Source of the DNA: an uncultured Lachnospiraceae bacterium
GTDB taxonomy: Bacteria; Bacillota; Clostridia; Lachnospirales; Lachnospiraceae
Reading direction: 5' to 3'
Assembly (NCBI GenBank): GCA_947564645.1
Contig: CANOCU010000014.1
Span: 1-64,000, forward strand
DNA: 64,000 nucleotides
In this document: positions 63,940 to 64,000 of the stretch, piece by piece
Numbering within the stretch: the stretch's first letter is position 1
Layout of the letters: every line of letters begins with the position of its first letter
Translations under genes and position numbers: made by a program
Notes under the pieces: generated by a model
The model's database searches: none
Told to the model about the DNA's origin: nothing
The model's input: the letters and a program-made list of their open reading frames with translations, nothing else

Positions 63940-64000
63940 TACTCCCTCTGTGCAATATTAAACCAGTGAATCCAGAAGTGCCTCACACCCTTCCCTAATA

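Overview
This 64 kb window is chromosomal DNA of a Gram-positive, spore-forming-type Clostridia member, most likely family Lachnospiraceae. This is inferred from the T-box control of pheST, the era-yqzL-recO-glyS-alaS order, a clostridial-type 6S RNA, a SpoIID-like protein, a DUF6472 mini-protein, an NptA-PhoU fusion and a Bce-type ABC/two-component module. No rRNA, tRNA, CRISPR array, phage or insertion sequence was recognised. Most genes lie on the minus strand, have strong AGGAG-type ribosome binding sites, and look like core genome.

Layout. 0.3-2.7 kb (+): tyrA-aroA, the end of aromatic amino-acid synthesis. 2.7-11 kb (-): a VanZ-like membrane protein, a PilZ protein, queA, an M18 aminopeptidase, pheT and pheS behind a T-box leader, and a YihY-type membrane protein. 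11-26.7 kb (-): a SpoIID-domain protein, 6S RNA, then (3' to 5') alaS, glyS, a lipoprotein, recO, yqzL, era, a DUF4349 lipoprotein, an M16C protease, a hypothetical protein, a sigma-70-like protein without region 4, and a rhomboid-like protein with a zinc ribbon. 27-31.3 kb (+): a 1,419-residue acyl-CoA dehydratase activase-type fusion with an operator-like palindrome at its promoter. 31.4-33 kb: two mini-proteins divergent from metA. 33-42.4 kb (-): an AT-rich GT-C-like membrane protein, ligA, a pseudouridine synthase, an SGNH/MBOAT O-acetylation pair and an RsmF-type rRNA methyltransferase. 42.7-44.4 kb: an ArsR-type regulator convergent with a small alarmone synthetase.

44.6-49.8 kb (-) is the least familiar part. 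A sigma-28/sigma-D-type promoter precedes a charged coiled-coil protein, followed closely by a LytTR response regulator and an AgrC-like GHKL kinase. Downstream is a protein whose C-terminal half resembles flagellar cap protein FliD, then a further unknown gene. This is the best candidate for an undescribed, motility-linked system.

49.9-59 kb (-): a DUF975 membrane protein, then a phosphate regulon that in transcription order is pstS, pstC, pstA, pstB, nptA-phoU, phoP-type regulator, phoR-type kinase. It carries a three-repeat PhoP-box-like site before nptA-phoU and an unusual number of short tandem repeats in its intergenic spaces. 59.2-64 kb (-): a Bce/Vra-like peptide sensing and detoxification module (regulator, kinase, ATPase, permease) with a direct-repeat promoter before the ATPase gene and nested inverted repeats before the regulator gene.

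All functional names rest on reading the translations and on family knowledge; no database search was run.
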